Shown piece after piece: positions 1 to 10,988 of a DNA stretch of 64,000 nucleotides. The stretch spans positions 9,176,001 to 9,240,000 of the forward strand of contig OZ038532.1 of NCBI GenBank assembly GCA_964036665.1, read 5' to 3'. The stretch comes from Gordius sp. MW1. Its lineage: Eukaryota > Nematomorpha > Gordioida > Gordea > Gordiidae. The notes under the pieces are model-generated. The model worked only from the letters and a program-made list of their open reading frames with translations. It did not search any database and was not told the origin of the DNA. The stretch's first letter is position 1. The number at the start of each line of letters is the position of its first letter. A program made the position numbers and the translations under genes.

Positions 1-516
1 TTTAGCACAAGTATTCTGCATTTGTTATCTATTGGATTTTGTAAAATTAATGAATGAAATTAAGATATTTATAGTTGGTAAATTTAAACACATTTGCTTT
101 ACCATGTAGAGAATTAAGCAATATTTTTTTTCGAAATATTTACGTGTAATGTAAAATCTTAGACTTCAGACTTAAATATATTACATGTGTATGTTAACGT
201 TAACAACACTAATATAGTTTACCCAATTTGAAAATAAATATTTTAGAAAAACGTTTTGGCAAAAATAAAAGAAGTGGTAATTTAATGAATCTCTTAAGTC
301 TTAAATACTATTAAAAACTAAAGATTTTTAAATTACATATTTATGGATGCTTCTATTGCCTAAATCTAAACAAAGCAGGCCTATGATTATCTGCCAGATG
401 TATACGCTAAATGTATTATTTAAAGGACGCAAGGAATTACACATTTACCAATATACCATTTGACCAAGAGATTGAAATTAAAGTTTGTATAGTTCCGAGC
501 AATGGAAGAGGATTGT

Positions 517-730
517 TTAATCATCTTTGTAATGCAAATCACCTTCTATTTCTATTAGATGGGCAACCCATTTAAACTTCATTTTTATTATTTCATTATT
601 ATTAATGAATTTAACAAAATTCATTGAACGCACTTTTTTTATATCTGATATATTCACTAATAGTATATTAGATTTTATAATTTTTACATTATCGTTATAT
701 TTTAAAAATGAAGACAAGCTGCAATAACAT
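517..730 (-). CDS. possible C-terminal exon, unidentified
   Basis: On the minus strand an open frame of about 66 codons follows a good acceptor (TTATTGCAG just above 717) and ends at a stop at 517. It contains several W, H and D residues and ends in a charged tail (HYKDD). That composition is less biased than random AT-rich frames nearby. I do not recognise the protein and found no convincing upstream exon at higher coordinates. It could be the last exon of a minus-strand gene or a chance frame. Confidence 0.2.
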
Positions 731-1369
731 ATATTTCAATGCAAGCTATAAACATTCCAGCGCAAAAAGGTATGTGATTCCCAGAAAGGGTCTGATAATG
801 TTATTTCAGGCGCTTAGCCAATTTTTTCAAGGAGGGAGGATAGCTGGCAAATTTTTTTTTACATTTTATTTGTAATTAAAAACAAATTAAAACAACCAAA
901 AAGTCGGGCTCGCTGCTGGGCCCATTCGGCTAAGGGGTCGGGCAGGCTACCGTTGTAAATTGAGATTTTCAAATAAGTCTGGACGGGCACCATAATGATA
1001 TTTTTTGTATAGTACTATTTTTTTGTCACCTTTCAATTTATAAAAAGAATTAGATAAAAAATGTTCGAAAATAAGACAAAATTAATTCAAATTTAAAATC
1101 GTCATTTTGGGCCCGGTTGTTTCAAATAGCATTAGTGAATTGGGCAATTAAAGGGTTTTGGCTGGCCTTGGGAGGCAATTTAATTATCAAACCTTGATGG
1201 GTTCGAGCAGAAAATGTAGACAAATTTGATAAATGTAAGAGTATTATTATTATATAGAATGAGGAATATTATTATAATAATCGTTTAATTATCTACGCTC
1301 TGGTTCACGTGAAATAAATGTTCAAACAAGTTTTTTTCATAGCAATTTTCACAATCATATTCGGAAATT

Positions 1370-1578
1370 TTACAATGCATTTTGTCAAAAATTAAATCAA
1401 AAAAATTAAATGTATATATATTATGTTTTTAGGTTTTTATAAGTGTCTTATAGTCTTTGATGTAACTAAACCATAATATTTTAACCCATTTAATTTAGTT
1501 ATTAATCAAAAAACTTTTCAACTTTTTGTCGAGGGAGGGGGATTTCCCGTCCCCCCCCCCCCCTTATTTACGCCACTG
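1370..1578 (+). repeat. dispersed repeat ending in poly-C and TTACGCCACTG
   Basis: An AT-rich stretch ends in a run of about 14 C and then TTACGCCACTG. A diverged copy in the same orientation lies at about 20024-20181, sharing the TTTTGTCAAA, TTTGATGTAACT and ATATTTTAACC blocks and the same poly-C plus TTTACGCCACTG end. The mirror-image end CAGTAGCGTAGGGGG starts at 15635. Ends of the form CAGTGGCGTA are typical of hAT-type non-autonomous elements. The far end of this copy is not resolved. Confidence 0.5.
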
Positions 1579-2137
1579 TGTTATTTACAATACTCTATCT
1601 CATAACTATGGTCAATTCAAAGCTTTGTTTTTGCCTTTATTAGTCCATATATGATTTCTAAATTTACATATACATGCATCTCAATCTAGAATGCTGCAAA
1701 AATGTCAATTATATAAATTTGTCAAGAAAATGTACTAAGTTGAAATATGCATTCGTATATTTTAATAACGTAAAAGCTTAATTAAAATCTCAATAGTTTT
1801 AAAGGTATTTACAACAACAAATAGTTAAGTTCAATTGGTAATTAAATATTATTGAAGTTCAAATTTTTACCTTTATGTCGTGGTTGCGCATTTTACTTTA
1901 AGAGATAAACCCAAGCATTTAATGTTTCTTACCTTTAATTTATTTATTTAATCGGAATATTTATTTATTCCAATTTAGGGAAAACTACATATCCATATAT
2001 TTAGTTGATAGTATTAATTCATAAATTACACGCAAAGATAAGCTAAAAGCGAAGATTACAATTATGCTATAGAAAAGCGAGAGAATCATGATATCTCTCT
2101 CGAAAAGTTGAAACGCGAACAAAGAAAATTATTATTA

Positions 2138-2400
2138 TCAAGTACGATGAACTTGTTCATCCACGCATGACCTGCCAGCGCAGCTGGCATTAGTACGCGT
2201 ATAACAAAGCGAGGAGAGAGAGAAGTGGGGGGGGGGAGACGTGTATGGTAGACTGCGCAGAAGGCTTGGCTTTGGCTGCGCGCGCATGCGCATGAGAGAC
2301 TGCGCGTAAGAGATTGCGCATAGGAGACTTGACTGCGGCTGCGCGCGCATGCGCAACCACGACGCTTTATATATATTTTGAGGTGGATAACCGATAAACA
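2138..2400. other. GC-rich island with alternating purine-pyrimidine palindromes
   Basis: Within very AT-rich DNA this stretch carries two copies of TGCGCGCGCATGCGCA, separated by variants of ACTGCGC and ATTGCGCATAGGAGACT. A TATATATA block and an AATAAAA follow within 80 bases. The palindromes could extrude hairpins or form Z-DNA. The TATA box plus poly-A-like signal suggest a solo LTR or other promoter-bearing repeat, but no terminal repeats were found. Confidence 0.3.
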
Positions 2401-2419
2401 ATGAATAAAACAATAGTCG

Positions 2420-4700
2420 TCTTGATTTTAATCTTGTTCCAGCAATTTCTCAGTGTTCGAAATTATACAGTTTATACTATCTACTTATACACCGCTTCTA
2501 GACTTAATCCATTAGGATAAGTTTTAGAGGTTTTGAATCCATCTTGCTAAAGCTTGATTTTAACTAATATGAAAAATGTTAACAATGAGATGGGTAGAGA
2601 CTTGCAAAATTGTGCATATTAAACCCTATTTGCCCCCCCCCCGTTTAATATCAAGATTAACGGCCCAAGCCTAGGTCTAGTTCGGTCCGAAATCTAGAAA
2701 GATTCGACTCTGTATAAGGTTATTTTAATTTTCTAGGCTAATTTTTTTATTAGTTATAGGTTACTAAATTTATTTTCAATTTATTATTTAAGTTTTTGAA
2801 TTTATAAATTGACTGTTTTTAAGATACAGATGAACATTATAATAAAACATTTTTATATAACAAGTAAGTACTTTTCTTGCCAGTTTTATCAAAGAAATAT
2901 AGAACATTTTAAAGCAATTACTTCTTAAGGCATCTTCTTTAAACAAATATCCTATTTAAAATGAGTAATCTCCTTGGATCTATGACAAACAAAGATGACA
3001 ATAAGTGAGAAGAAAAAATAGTTAAGTATTTTTTATCATTGAATTTGAAAATTTATTGTTACTTTCACTTAACGAAAGACTTTATTTAACTGGTGACTAG
3101 AAGTTTAACTTAACATATTATATGAAATAGTTATTGCGAGCCCGAACTAGGGCCCGGACCAAACTTTTAGCCTACTGCGCCTTAATCGGCCACAGAGTCA
3201 TATATAAAGAATTTACTTTTGAGTCGCCATCAACATTTTACTTGTTATTGCGAATTTATACTTATTTCTATGGCATACAAATAATGAATATAATGAGGTA
3301 AAGTTATTTTTGTAATTATTGATGAAGAGATTTCAAGAGGTTATATATGCTAAACTTTAATTGATGACGGTTGTTTTTTGCATATGCTAGGGCAATAAAT
3401 TAGTTTCCAGTTAAGATCCATAATTGCCATATAAATGAGAATACCAAAGTTATTGCATAATATCCTCTATTTTAATATAGAAATAAAGTACTTTAAGTTT
3501 TGTGGAGTACATTTTAACCCTTCTACTTTTTAATAATATTTTAAATGTTTTCGTTTACAATAAACATTCAAACGATTACAACAAAAATTAGAATAAAAGT
3601 ATATTACTTTATGTACGAGACATTGTAATCTTTTCAATAACAATTAATTTGTATACAGATTGATTATTATTTTTCGCAGGAGTGATATATGCAGATATGA
3701 ATTTTATCTAAAGAGATATAAATTGTACAAAATATTGCATGCACACAAAACTAATTAGCCTTATTTTATTCGAAGCGATTAATTGAAAAGCACGTAATTT
3801 AAGGTATAGTTGCATTGTATTCAGCCAGTTTAAAATTTTAAATTGTTTTGTGAAGGAATTTTGCTTTAAAAATGGGAATTACAAATGGTGAAAAGGTCAT
3901 TACATGTGAAATCCAATTTAAAGGATAAGCCATTTTTTCAGGGGAGTTTGGATCACTACTGCTTTGTTGTACACCACATATTTAAGCATATTAGCCGAAT
4001 ATGTTAGGAAGATTCCGAATAGGATACTTTTGGTTTCACTAATTTTCAACCTTAAACCAATCGTCAAGCAGCAAACCACTCGTGGAAATCATCAAATGCG
4101 AGGGACTTAAGGTGTAATGCTAGCTTTACAGAACTTTTTAACGCAACCCCTTCCCCTTATCAATTCCTCACACTATGCCAGGAAAAACAGAGTACATAAG
4201 AGTACATACAACTTAATCGGTTTACTAACATTTATCTCTCCCTATTTCCTCCTCTCCTGCCCTCTTCTTGTCTCGGCTATATATGGGGACGGGAGTAGAT
4301 AGATAAAATAAAAGAAGTTTTTAAAGAGCTTTCTTGCTAATGGGTCATTTAAAACACGGTCAGCAAGAGGCTGGAATTATCTTGAGCTCGTTCGGGTTTC
4401 GAATTAGATAGAAAATTGATTTATTTGCATCTTACTTTGAATATACAAATGATAATTTATAAAGTACCTTGGCACCCTCCTTTATTATGAATAAAAAACA
4501 ATATTCATACGTAATATTATTACTATTTATTATATTTTTATTTTAAGGGAAAAATATAAGCATTATATATTAACGTGTAAATTTACTAAAGAATTTTATA
4601 AGTTTTTAACAAATCCATTATTTTAAAAAAGTAAGTGAAACTTTTTACTACACGATTATTTTAATATTAATTTGAATTGCGCTATTCTATAATTTTATTG
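2420..4700. other. AT-rich intergenic DNA
   Basis: No recognisable gene or element. A poly-C run lies at 2633 and a short GC-rich motif (GGGCCCGGACC) near 3150. A plus-strand open frame of about 55 codons follows a TTTTTTCAG near 3940 and ends at 4113. It has no partner exons and no family match that I can name. Confidence 0.5.
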
Positions 4701-4839
4701 CCAATCATTAATGACCACGATTAAACGAAGTGAATATGTGGTATTTGTTTATTTTTTTAAATTTTAAAGATAATGCAACTATTGGATAGAAATTTATTAC
4801 GAAAGAAGTAGTAGGTATGTTGTAAAAAATATTACCTAC

Positions 4840-4959
4840 TGCCCGTTTTCTGGCGTCTTCCGATACTATATACATTTTACCCCTCAATGCTGATCCTCCA
4901 ATAATACCTTTTTCTCCTATTATTAAATATACTCTTGCTATTTGTGAAATTAATGACAT
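4840..4959 (-). CDS. possible first exon, unidentified
   Basis: A minus-strand ATG at 4959 opens about 39 codons of balanced composition (a hydrophobic, glycine-rich segment, then a charged stretch SEDARKR). The frame reaches a GTAATATT that could be a donor. Past that point the frame becomes low-complexity. No downstream exon was identified between 4000 and 4700, so this is only a candidate. Confidence 0.18.
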
Positions 4960-6219
4960 TTTTACTGCATTAACGGGACAACTTAGGAATTAACCCCGTA
5001 TTAATAATACAATTTTTCCTTAAGCCTCTAAACTCTAAAATGTTTAAACATATTTTGTAATAGACCGAAACGATATAGGGTTTTAAAAATATTTTAGCCA
5101 AGGACTCTCGCCAATATTGGTAACCCAAAAATTGGAGTTCGTTATTGTCATTTGTGTAATTTATGACAATTGAACGACGAGCACCCATCGAATTGTAAAA
5201 ATGGAAAAATTATTTATTCATTTATACACAATTGGATTATGAAAATGTCCAATTTTTGAAGTTTAATTGGACGTAATAATATTTCGTAATATTGACCCAT
5301 CAATTTACTTATTTATATATTCGCGCGCGAAGGTTATTACTTTTCTTGTTTTATTAACGTTACATTTTTCCGCTCGTAAATATGTTTGTGTACTATAAAA
5401 GTGAAAAAAAATGAATAAGTAGAAGTGAAAAAGTGATGTAATTAATTATCGCTAAATCATCGCTCACGCAGGGTTAAAAAAAATCGATAAGATTAGTAAT
5501 ATAAATCGTAGCGTATAATAAGTATATGCGTGTGGGGGGAGGGTGAATGAATATATAAAATTTTGAATACACACAAGGGGGTGAACACACAGAAAATATC
5601 GTTTATATCAAGATACTAATTAAATTTACATTTGATATTGTTTTCTACAAGCTATGTTATAAAAATATAACTATATAGTTAGACAAATTATTCTGTTCCT
5701 TATATATACAATCACACTGTACAATGGCCAATTACTGAACAATTAGACATTTCGTAAATGGTTATCGACAATGGTATGAGAAGTAATTAATATTGGGCGA
5801 TATCAATTAACTATTTCACCGCATACCAACCACCGGTCTTTTTAACAAAAGTACTTTGCATAGATTAGTCGTTTGGAATTTTCAAGTCCATTTACTAAAA
5901 TGATACATTTGTTAGATTTGTTTAAACCTTAGACCAGTGGTTCTTAACCTTTTTATACATGCGACCCCCCAAATATTTTATAATTTTTTTGCGACCCCCC
6001 CATTTTTTTTATAATAATTTATATTTGTTAAATTATCTATTATATGATTTTTTATTATTGTTTCATTTTATTAAATAATAAACATAAAACACAACTTTAT
6101 TATTTCATTATCTATTTAAAATTTAAATAGATAATGAAATAATATCAACATAAAAACTTCATAATTAAACATAAAAACAATTCATTTATAATAAAAAGGA
6201 TATGCATTCGGAAATATAT

Positions 6220-8160
6220 TTAATGAGATTTCTGCTGCTGAACATCATCAACCAATTTGTTAATTCTTGGTTCAATTGATTGTAATGCTATCCTCATGCA
6301 GGAATCTAGTCGCAATCGATTGCGTTTTTTAGTTTTTATATCCACCATAGTTGAGAAACCTTTTTCATACAAATATGTACTAGCGAAAGGCAGCAAATTT
6401 TGCATTGCTGCTGAAAATAATGGAGGATATTCTGCACGAATTTGTATCCAAACTTGCGCCAAACTTTTAGTTTTAAACAAAGATTTTAAATTACAATCAT
6501 TTATTAATTCTAATAATGAATCTTCATCATCTGATGATAAATTGGTATTTTTATAATTGTTGTATGGATCTTGAATCCAGAGTTTTGTAATGTGACCTTC
6601 ATCATTAGGGAAATATTTTTCAAATTTATCAATTAATTTTAAAATATGACATTTAATCAAGTAATTTACATTTTCTTTCTCGAATTGAAATTTTGAATCA
6701 GAGATTAGTTGTGAATAGAATGGAAACATTTCATATATATTTGAGTCTATTCTTTGAATCCATCTTTGTAATTTCATTTTCATAGCCTCAATTTTGTTAT
6801 GCATAGTAAAAATATCAGATTTAGGTCCTTGCATAGATATATTCAACTGATTTAGAATTGTAAAAATATCCGCTAGATATGACAATTTAGCGACCCAATT
6901 ATTGTCATCAAAATAGCTTGATAGGCTGGAGTTTTTATCATTTAAAAAAAGTTCAACTTCCAGTCTCAATTCAAATAAACGAGTTAAGATTTTTCCTCGT
7001 GATAGCCATCTCACTTCTGTGTGAAATAAAAGAGAACTATTATCTGCGCCAACTTCTTCACAAAAAATTGAAAATAATCTTGACTTTAGTGAACTTCCTT
7101 TTATGAAATTTATAATCTTTACTGAAATTATCAAAACTTCATTCAATTCTTCACTCATTTCCTTGGAGGCTAATTGTTCCCTATGAATAAAACAATGAGT
7201 AGTTGTTATGTTTGCATGTGCAATACGTTTTATTCTTGATGTAATGCCCTTATAACAGCCAGTCATAGAGGCAGCACCATCTGTGCAAATTCCAACACAG
7301 TTTTTCCAGAGTAAGCCATTAGTATTCAGAAAGGAATCTATTTTGTTAAATATATTTTCACTTGTTGTATCTGTTTCTAAGTCTATGCAAAAGAGAAATT
7401 CTTCAGATATATCCATTTTTATAAAATCAATAAATCGAATGTATCCTAAGCAAATGCTCCTGTTAGAAACATCTGTAGATTCATCTATTTGTAATGAGAA
7501 CCAAGGAGAATTTTTAATATAGCCAGTTAACTGTTCCTGAAGATCATTAGCTATTAATAAAGTTCTATTATAAATTGCATCATTTGACAAAGGTATTTCT
7601 TTAATTTTGTTTGACACAAAGGGTTCAAATAGCTCTTTACAAATATTAAACATGGCAGGTTTTAATAATTCTTCGGCTATAGTAAATGGTTTTTTTGCTT
7701 TTGCAATGTACAAAGCTGCAATAAATGAAGCTTTTAATAAATTTTTATTGGTAGTAGTTGTCACATTTATGAGCGTCTTTTGATTTTTTAATTCATCTCT
7801 TTTTCTTATAAAAAAATCTTCCTTTTTATTTTTATATTTATCATGGTTAAGATTTAAATGCCTCCACAATTTATTAGGTTTCATTGATTCATTAGAGAGA
7901 ACTACACCACATATAACACATTGTGGTTTTGTAGTTCCTCGAACTTCTATGCTTACAAACCCATATTTAATATAATCACGATAGTATTTTCTAATTCTAT
8001 TGTTACTTGATTTTATACCTTTAGTTTTAGGACTATTGGTTTTTTCCGTTTCATTTTTCGCTGTATCATCATCGGAACCTTCACTAATATTTGAAGTTCC
8101 TGGTCCGCGATTATTTAGATCAAAAAAAATTTCCAATGTTTCTTTCTGCTTTTTGCTCAT
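6220..8160 (-). CDS. hAT transposase, ZBED5/FAM200-like, intact (646 codons)
   Basis: Cut-and-paste transposase acting on the ends of its own 2677-bp element. A BED-type zinc finger lies at about residues 80-107 (C-x2-C then H-x4-H, ending in LNLNH). The RNase H-like core follows, with LQIDESTD (first catalytic Asp, about residue 225), ICTDGAASM (second Asp, about 293) and VRWLSRG (about 383). The C-terminal hAT dimerisation block has YLYEKGFSTM around the catalytic Glu and a conserved SIEPRI near the end. No stop or frameshift interrupts the frame, and the length is normal for ZBED5-like proteins. The start is the first ATG, followed by lysine-rich MSKKQKE. It occupies most of the element, with about 450 bp to the right end. 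Family assignment is by recognised motifs. Confidence 0.93.
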   Translation of the reverse strand: MSKKQKETLEIFFDLNNRGPGTSNISEGSDDDTAKNETEKTNSPKTKGIKSSNNRIRKYYRDYIKYGFVSIEVRGTTKPQCVICGVVLSNESMKPNKLWRHLNLNHDKYKNKKEDFFIRKRDELKNQKTLINVTTTTNKNLLKASFIAALYIAKAKKPFTIAEELLKPAMFNICKELFEPFVSNKIKEIPLSNDAIYNRTLLIANDLQEQLTGYIKNSPWFSLQIDESTDVSNRSICLGYIRFIDFIKMDISEEFLFCIDLETDTTSENIFNKIDSFLNTNGLLWKNCVGICTDGAASMTGCYKGITSRIKRIAHANITTTHCFIHREQLASKEMSEELNEVLIISVKIINFIKGSSLKSRLFSIFCEEVGADNSSLLFHTEVRWLSRGKILTRLFELRLEVELFLNDKNSSLSSYFDDNNWVAKLSYLADIFTILNQLNISMQGPKSDIFTMHNKIEAMKMKLQRWIQRIDSNIYEMFPFYSQLISDSKFQFEKENVNYLIKCHILKLIDKFEKYFPNDEGHITKLWIQDPYNNYKNTNLSSDDEDSLLELINDCNLKSLFKTKSLAQVWIQIRAEYPPLFSAAMQNLLPFASTYLYEKGFSTMVDIKTKKRNRLRLDSCMRIALQSIEPRINKLVDDVQQQKSH

Positions 8161-8414
8161 AATATGGAATATAATAACTATTTAAAATGAACAAACAATA
8201 TAAGAAATAATGCACTATTTTGCGATCCAAAGTCTGTGGTGAGAAGTTCGCTTTATTTTTAAATTTCAGAAGTTAAATTTGTTGAATTGTAAAATTAAAT
8301 GAAGATAATTATTTTAAAGATTAGAAAATGAATAAATTATGAAACAGCAAAAAAATCTACCATTCAAAAAATTATTTTCATTATAAATAATAAGTTTCAC
8401 AACGTATTTTAATA

Positions 8415-8492
8415 GCAGCATGGTGTGAGTGGTTATAGCGACGTCTTGTAAATGTAAACAAACATAATGCAACGAGTTCGAATCCCAAGGTG
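8415..8492 (+). repeat. tRNA-like sequence inside the hAT element
   Basis: TGGTGTGAGTGG at 8421 resembles an RNA polymerase III A box and GAGTTCGAATCCC at 8474 resembles a B box, spaced as in a tRNA. An anticodon-loop-like CTTGTAA lies between them. Acceptor-stem pairing is absent, so this is not a functional tRNA. It may be a tRNA pseudogene or the head of a tRNA-derived SINE carried by the transposon. Confidence 0.4.
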
Positions 8493-9131
8493 AGTATTTT
8501 TTCTAAAGCTTTTCTGAATATTTTTATTTTATTCTAAAAAAATTTGGCGACCCCCCGGCAAACTTCTCGCGACCCCCTTGGGGGTCGCGACCCCTAGGTT
8601 AAGAATCACTGCCTTAGACTATATAGACTGCTCATGCCATATGTTGCATATGGATAATTGTTTGTCTATTTTTCCTCCATTTTGAAGAGTGCATTTGGTG
8701 TATTTTAACCATGTAATTTTGCCCTATAACAGTCAATTTACCTTCCTCACTAGTTTATAAATTAAAAAAATGTCAATAAATTAATATTATACAAAATAAT
8801 GATGGCACTATATTATTAAACAAACTTTAACCGCAGTTTTTACATTTTTAATTTTTATGTATTTTTTAAATGATATTTATTTTAAAATGCTGTTTTTGAT
8901 ACCTACCCTATTTTTTTATTTACCTTTTTAAAATTATTTAATTTGCGAAAATTACTAATTTCTATATGATCACAACGTTACAATACTCGTTTCAAAATGG
9001 TGGAAAAAAGGGTACACATTTTGTGCGTTGATGAGCAGTCTATTTAGTCTATGGTTTAAACATTAATCACAAATTTAAAGCATTTATTTAAGCTGTTCTC
9101 ATCTTTGATCATTCAAACTTTAGATTCGAAC

Positions 9132-10988
9132 CAACAGACTAGATAGACTGCTCATGTCATATGGTAAATTATGTGTCAAACTTTCCTCCATTTTGAAGAC
9201 AGCAACTGGTGTATTTCAACCGTGTCATTTTGCGCTATAACAGTCAATTTACCTTCCTCACTAGTTTATAAATTTGAACGAACATCAGTAAATTAATATT
9301 ATACAAAATATTGATGTCGCTATATTATTAAACAAGCTTTCATCACAGTTTTTACATTTTTAATTTTTATGTATATTGTGTAAATGATAATTATTTTAGA
9401 ATGCGGTTTTTGATATCTACCCGGTTCCTAGGCACAATCCCGAAAACGCGTAACCCCGAATTTTAATGCTACACTTGGTGCCAATTAACCGTATCAATTC
9501 ATTTCCCAACAGCTCATTTGATATGCTCACCTAAACTCCCATTTTTTACATTTGCAAGTGTAAAATGTCAAAAATTCAATTTGTATTATCCCAAAAAACA
9601 AACCAATTTTAGTTTATGGAAAATATGAGTACATTAAAGTGAATGGTAAGAAAAATCAAAGGGAGTATTACATATGTAGAACTTTTAAATATGTGCAATA
9701 TTGCGAGTAAGTTAAAAATTAAAAATAAATTAGATAATATATTCTAGATGCAATTAGGAAAGCTGTCCTCCTCCGGTCCTCCTACAAATCCTATTTCCCA
9801 GCTCCAGCCTTATCTTTTATTATCCCCACATCATGTTTGTAATTGCATATTTTTACAAGTGATGATTAAATTGTTGACATATAAATAAAATTTATTTCTA
9901 GTTTTATAGTTATTTTTATAACAAAGTAGAGCTGTTATGTAACAAGTTATTGGTTTTTCAAATTTAACAGCTGTAATTTTAGTGTAACTGTAAAAGCGCA
10001 GGAGAATATTAGATAACTCTTAAGTAAAGTTGATTTTAATTATAAAAGGCAAATGATTTGTATACCAATATTTTAAGAAACGATATTGCCAGCTCTAATT
10101 ATAAGACAGTGACTTTTAATCATGAGTGATGAAAGATAATATTCATCAGAATAGATTTGCTAAACACATCTATGAATATAGAACAAGTGAAAGTAGAGGA
10201 TATTTTTTACTCCTAACCTTTAATTTATAAAAAAAATAAAAAACATCATCATTAAAAATTTAATATTATATATATTGCTTACTAAATCTGTTTGTAAAAA
10301 TATAATAAGAACATATAAAATAAGGTATCAAATTAAATTTGTCGTAGATTAAAAAGAAAGTTAAGTTACTTTATAAACACGCATTAGTATGAGAAGTTCA
10401 TTAATTTATAATTTTTTAATGTATTAAATTGCTAAGCTCTAATATTAACTAAAAATAAACTCCTCAAACTAACTAAATGAATTTTGATTCCCTAAATTAT
10501 TGAAATTCTTAGTACACTTAATGTTAGACAAGAGGATCTAAATTAACTTTTTATACAAAAAGTGTAACCAATCTTTTAAATGTTTTATTGTATAAAGCAA
10601 ACAATATGTATAAAATTTGTTACAGATTTTATAAATTTTAACAAATTAAATATAATTCATACACAAGTAAATATTAAACGTTGCACCCAAATCTGGCTTC
10701 ATTTAATGGATTGAACTTTATATTATTGGGGATGTGATAAAACCTGTGGATAAAACTAAGGTAAAATCATGAAAATTTGAAAATTTTAGCAATAGCATTA
10801 TCGTAGTTTCGGTTTTGCGTTTCCGGGAATTAGCCTATATCCCACCTTCCCAATTCAATATTTTTTATTTACCCTTTTAAGATTATCTAATTTACGAAAA
10901 ATTACTATACCTATATAATCACTACCTTAAAAATGATGGGAAAAGGGTACACAAATAATGCGTTGATGAGCAGTCTATCTAGTCTATG
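9132..10988. mobile_element. hAT-like MITE (TAGACTGCTCAT family), copy 2, split by another insertion
   Basis: The left end has AGACTAGATAGACTGCTCAT and the right end is the reverse complement of CATAGACTAGATAGACTGCT. The inner sequence matches copy 1 closely (for example ACAGTCAATTTACCTTCCTC). The copy is continuous with copy 1 up to about 9422 and resumes at about 10843. The flanks ATTCGAAC and ATTCAACC are a diverged candidate target duplication. Confidence 0.7.
9423..10842. mobile_element. unclassified inverted-repeat insertion within MITE copy 2
   Basis: The foreign segment starts near TAGGCACAATCCCGAAAACG. Its other end, read on the reverse strand, starts TAGGCTAATTCCCGGAAACG, so the ends are imperfect inverted repeats of roughly 30 bp. 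The interior of about 1.4 kb is AT-rich with no open frame of note. No clear target duplication was seen, so the exact limits are uncertain. Confidence 0.5.

Larger units (their letters stand above)
5935..8611 (-). mobile_element. complete hAT DNA transposon, 2677 bp
   Basis: The ends are CAGTGGTTCTTAACCT at the left and, on the reverse strand of the right end, CAGTGATTCTTAACCT: 15 of 16 bases match. CCTTAGAC flanks both ends (5927-5934 and 8612-8619), giving a perfect 8-bp target duplication, the hAT signature. Both ends continue into C-rich subterminal motifs (GCGACCCCC), and the right end contains a perfect local palindrome (GGGGTCGCGACCCC). It encodes one uninterrupted transposase, and the insertion lies inside the terminal repeat of an older MITE. 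Intact ends, frame and target duplication suggest a recent and possibly still active insertion. Confidence 0.93.
5928..9053. mobile_element. hAT-like MITE (TAGACTGCTCAT family), copy 1, split by a hAT element
   Basis: The ends are CTTAGACTATATAGACTGCT at the left (reading across the later insertion) and the reverse complement of CATAGACTAAATAGACTGCT at the right. GTTTAAAC occurs immediately outside both ends (5920-5927 and 9054-9061), a perfect 8-bp target duplication. Without the inserted hAT the element is about 441 bp. It has no coding capacity. Related copies lie at 9132-10988 and 34811-35243. The 8-bp duplication suggests mobilisation by an hAT-type transposase. Confidence 0.8.
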
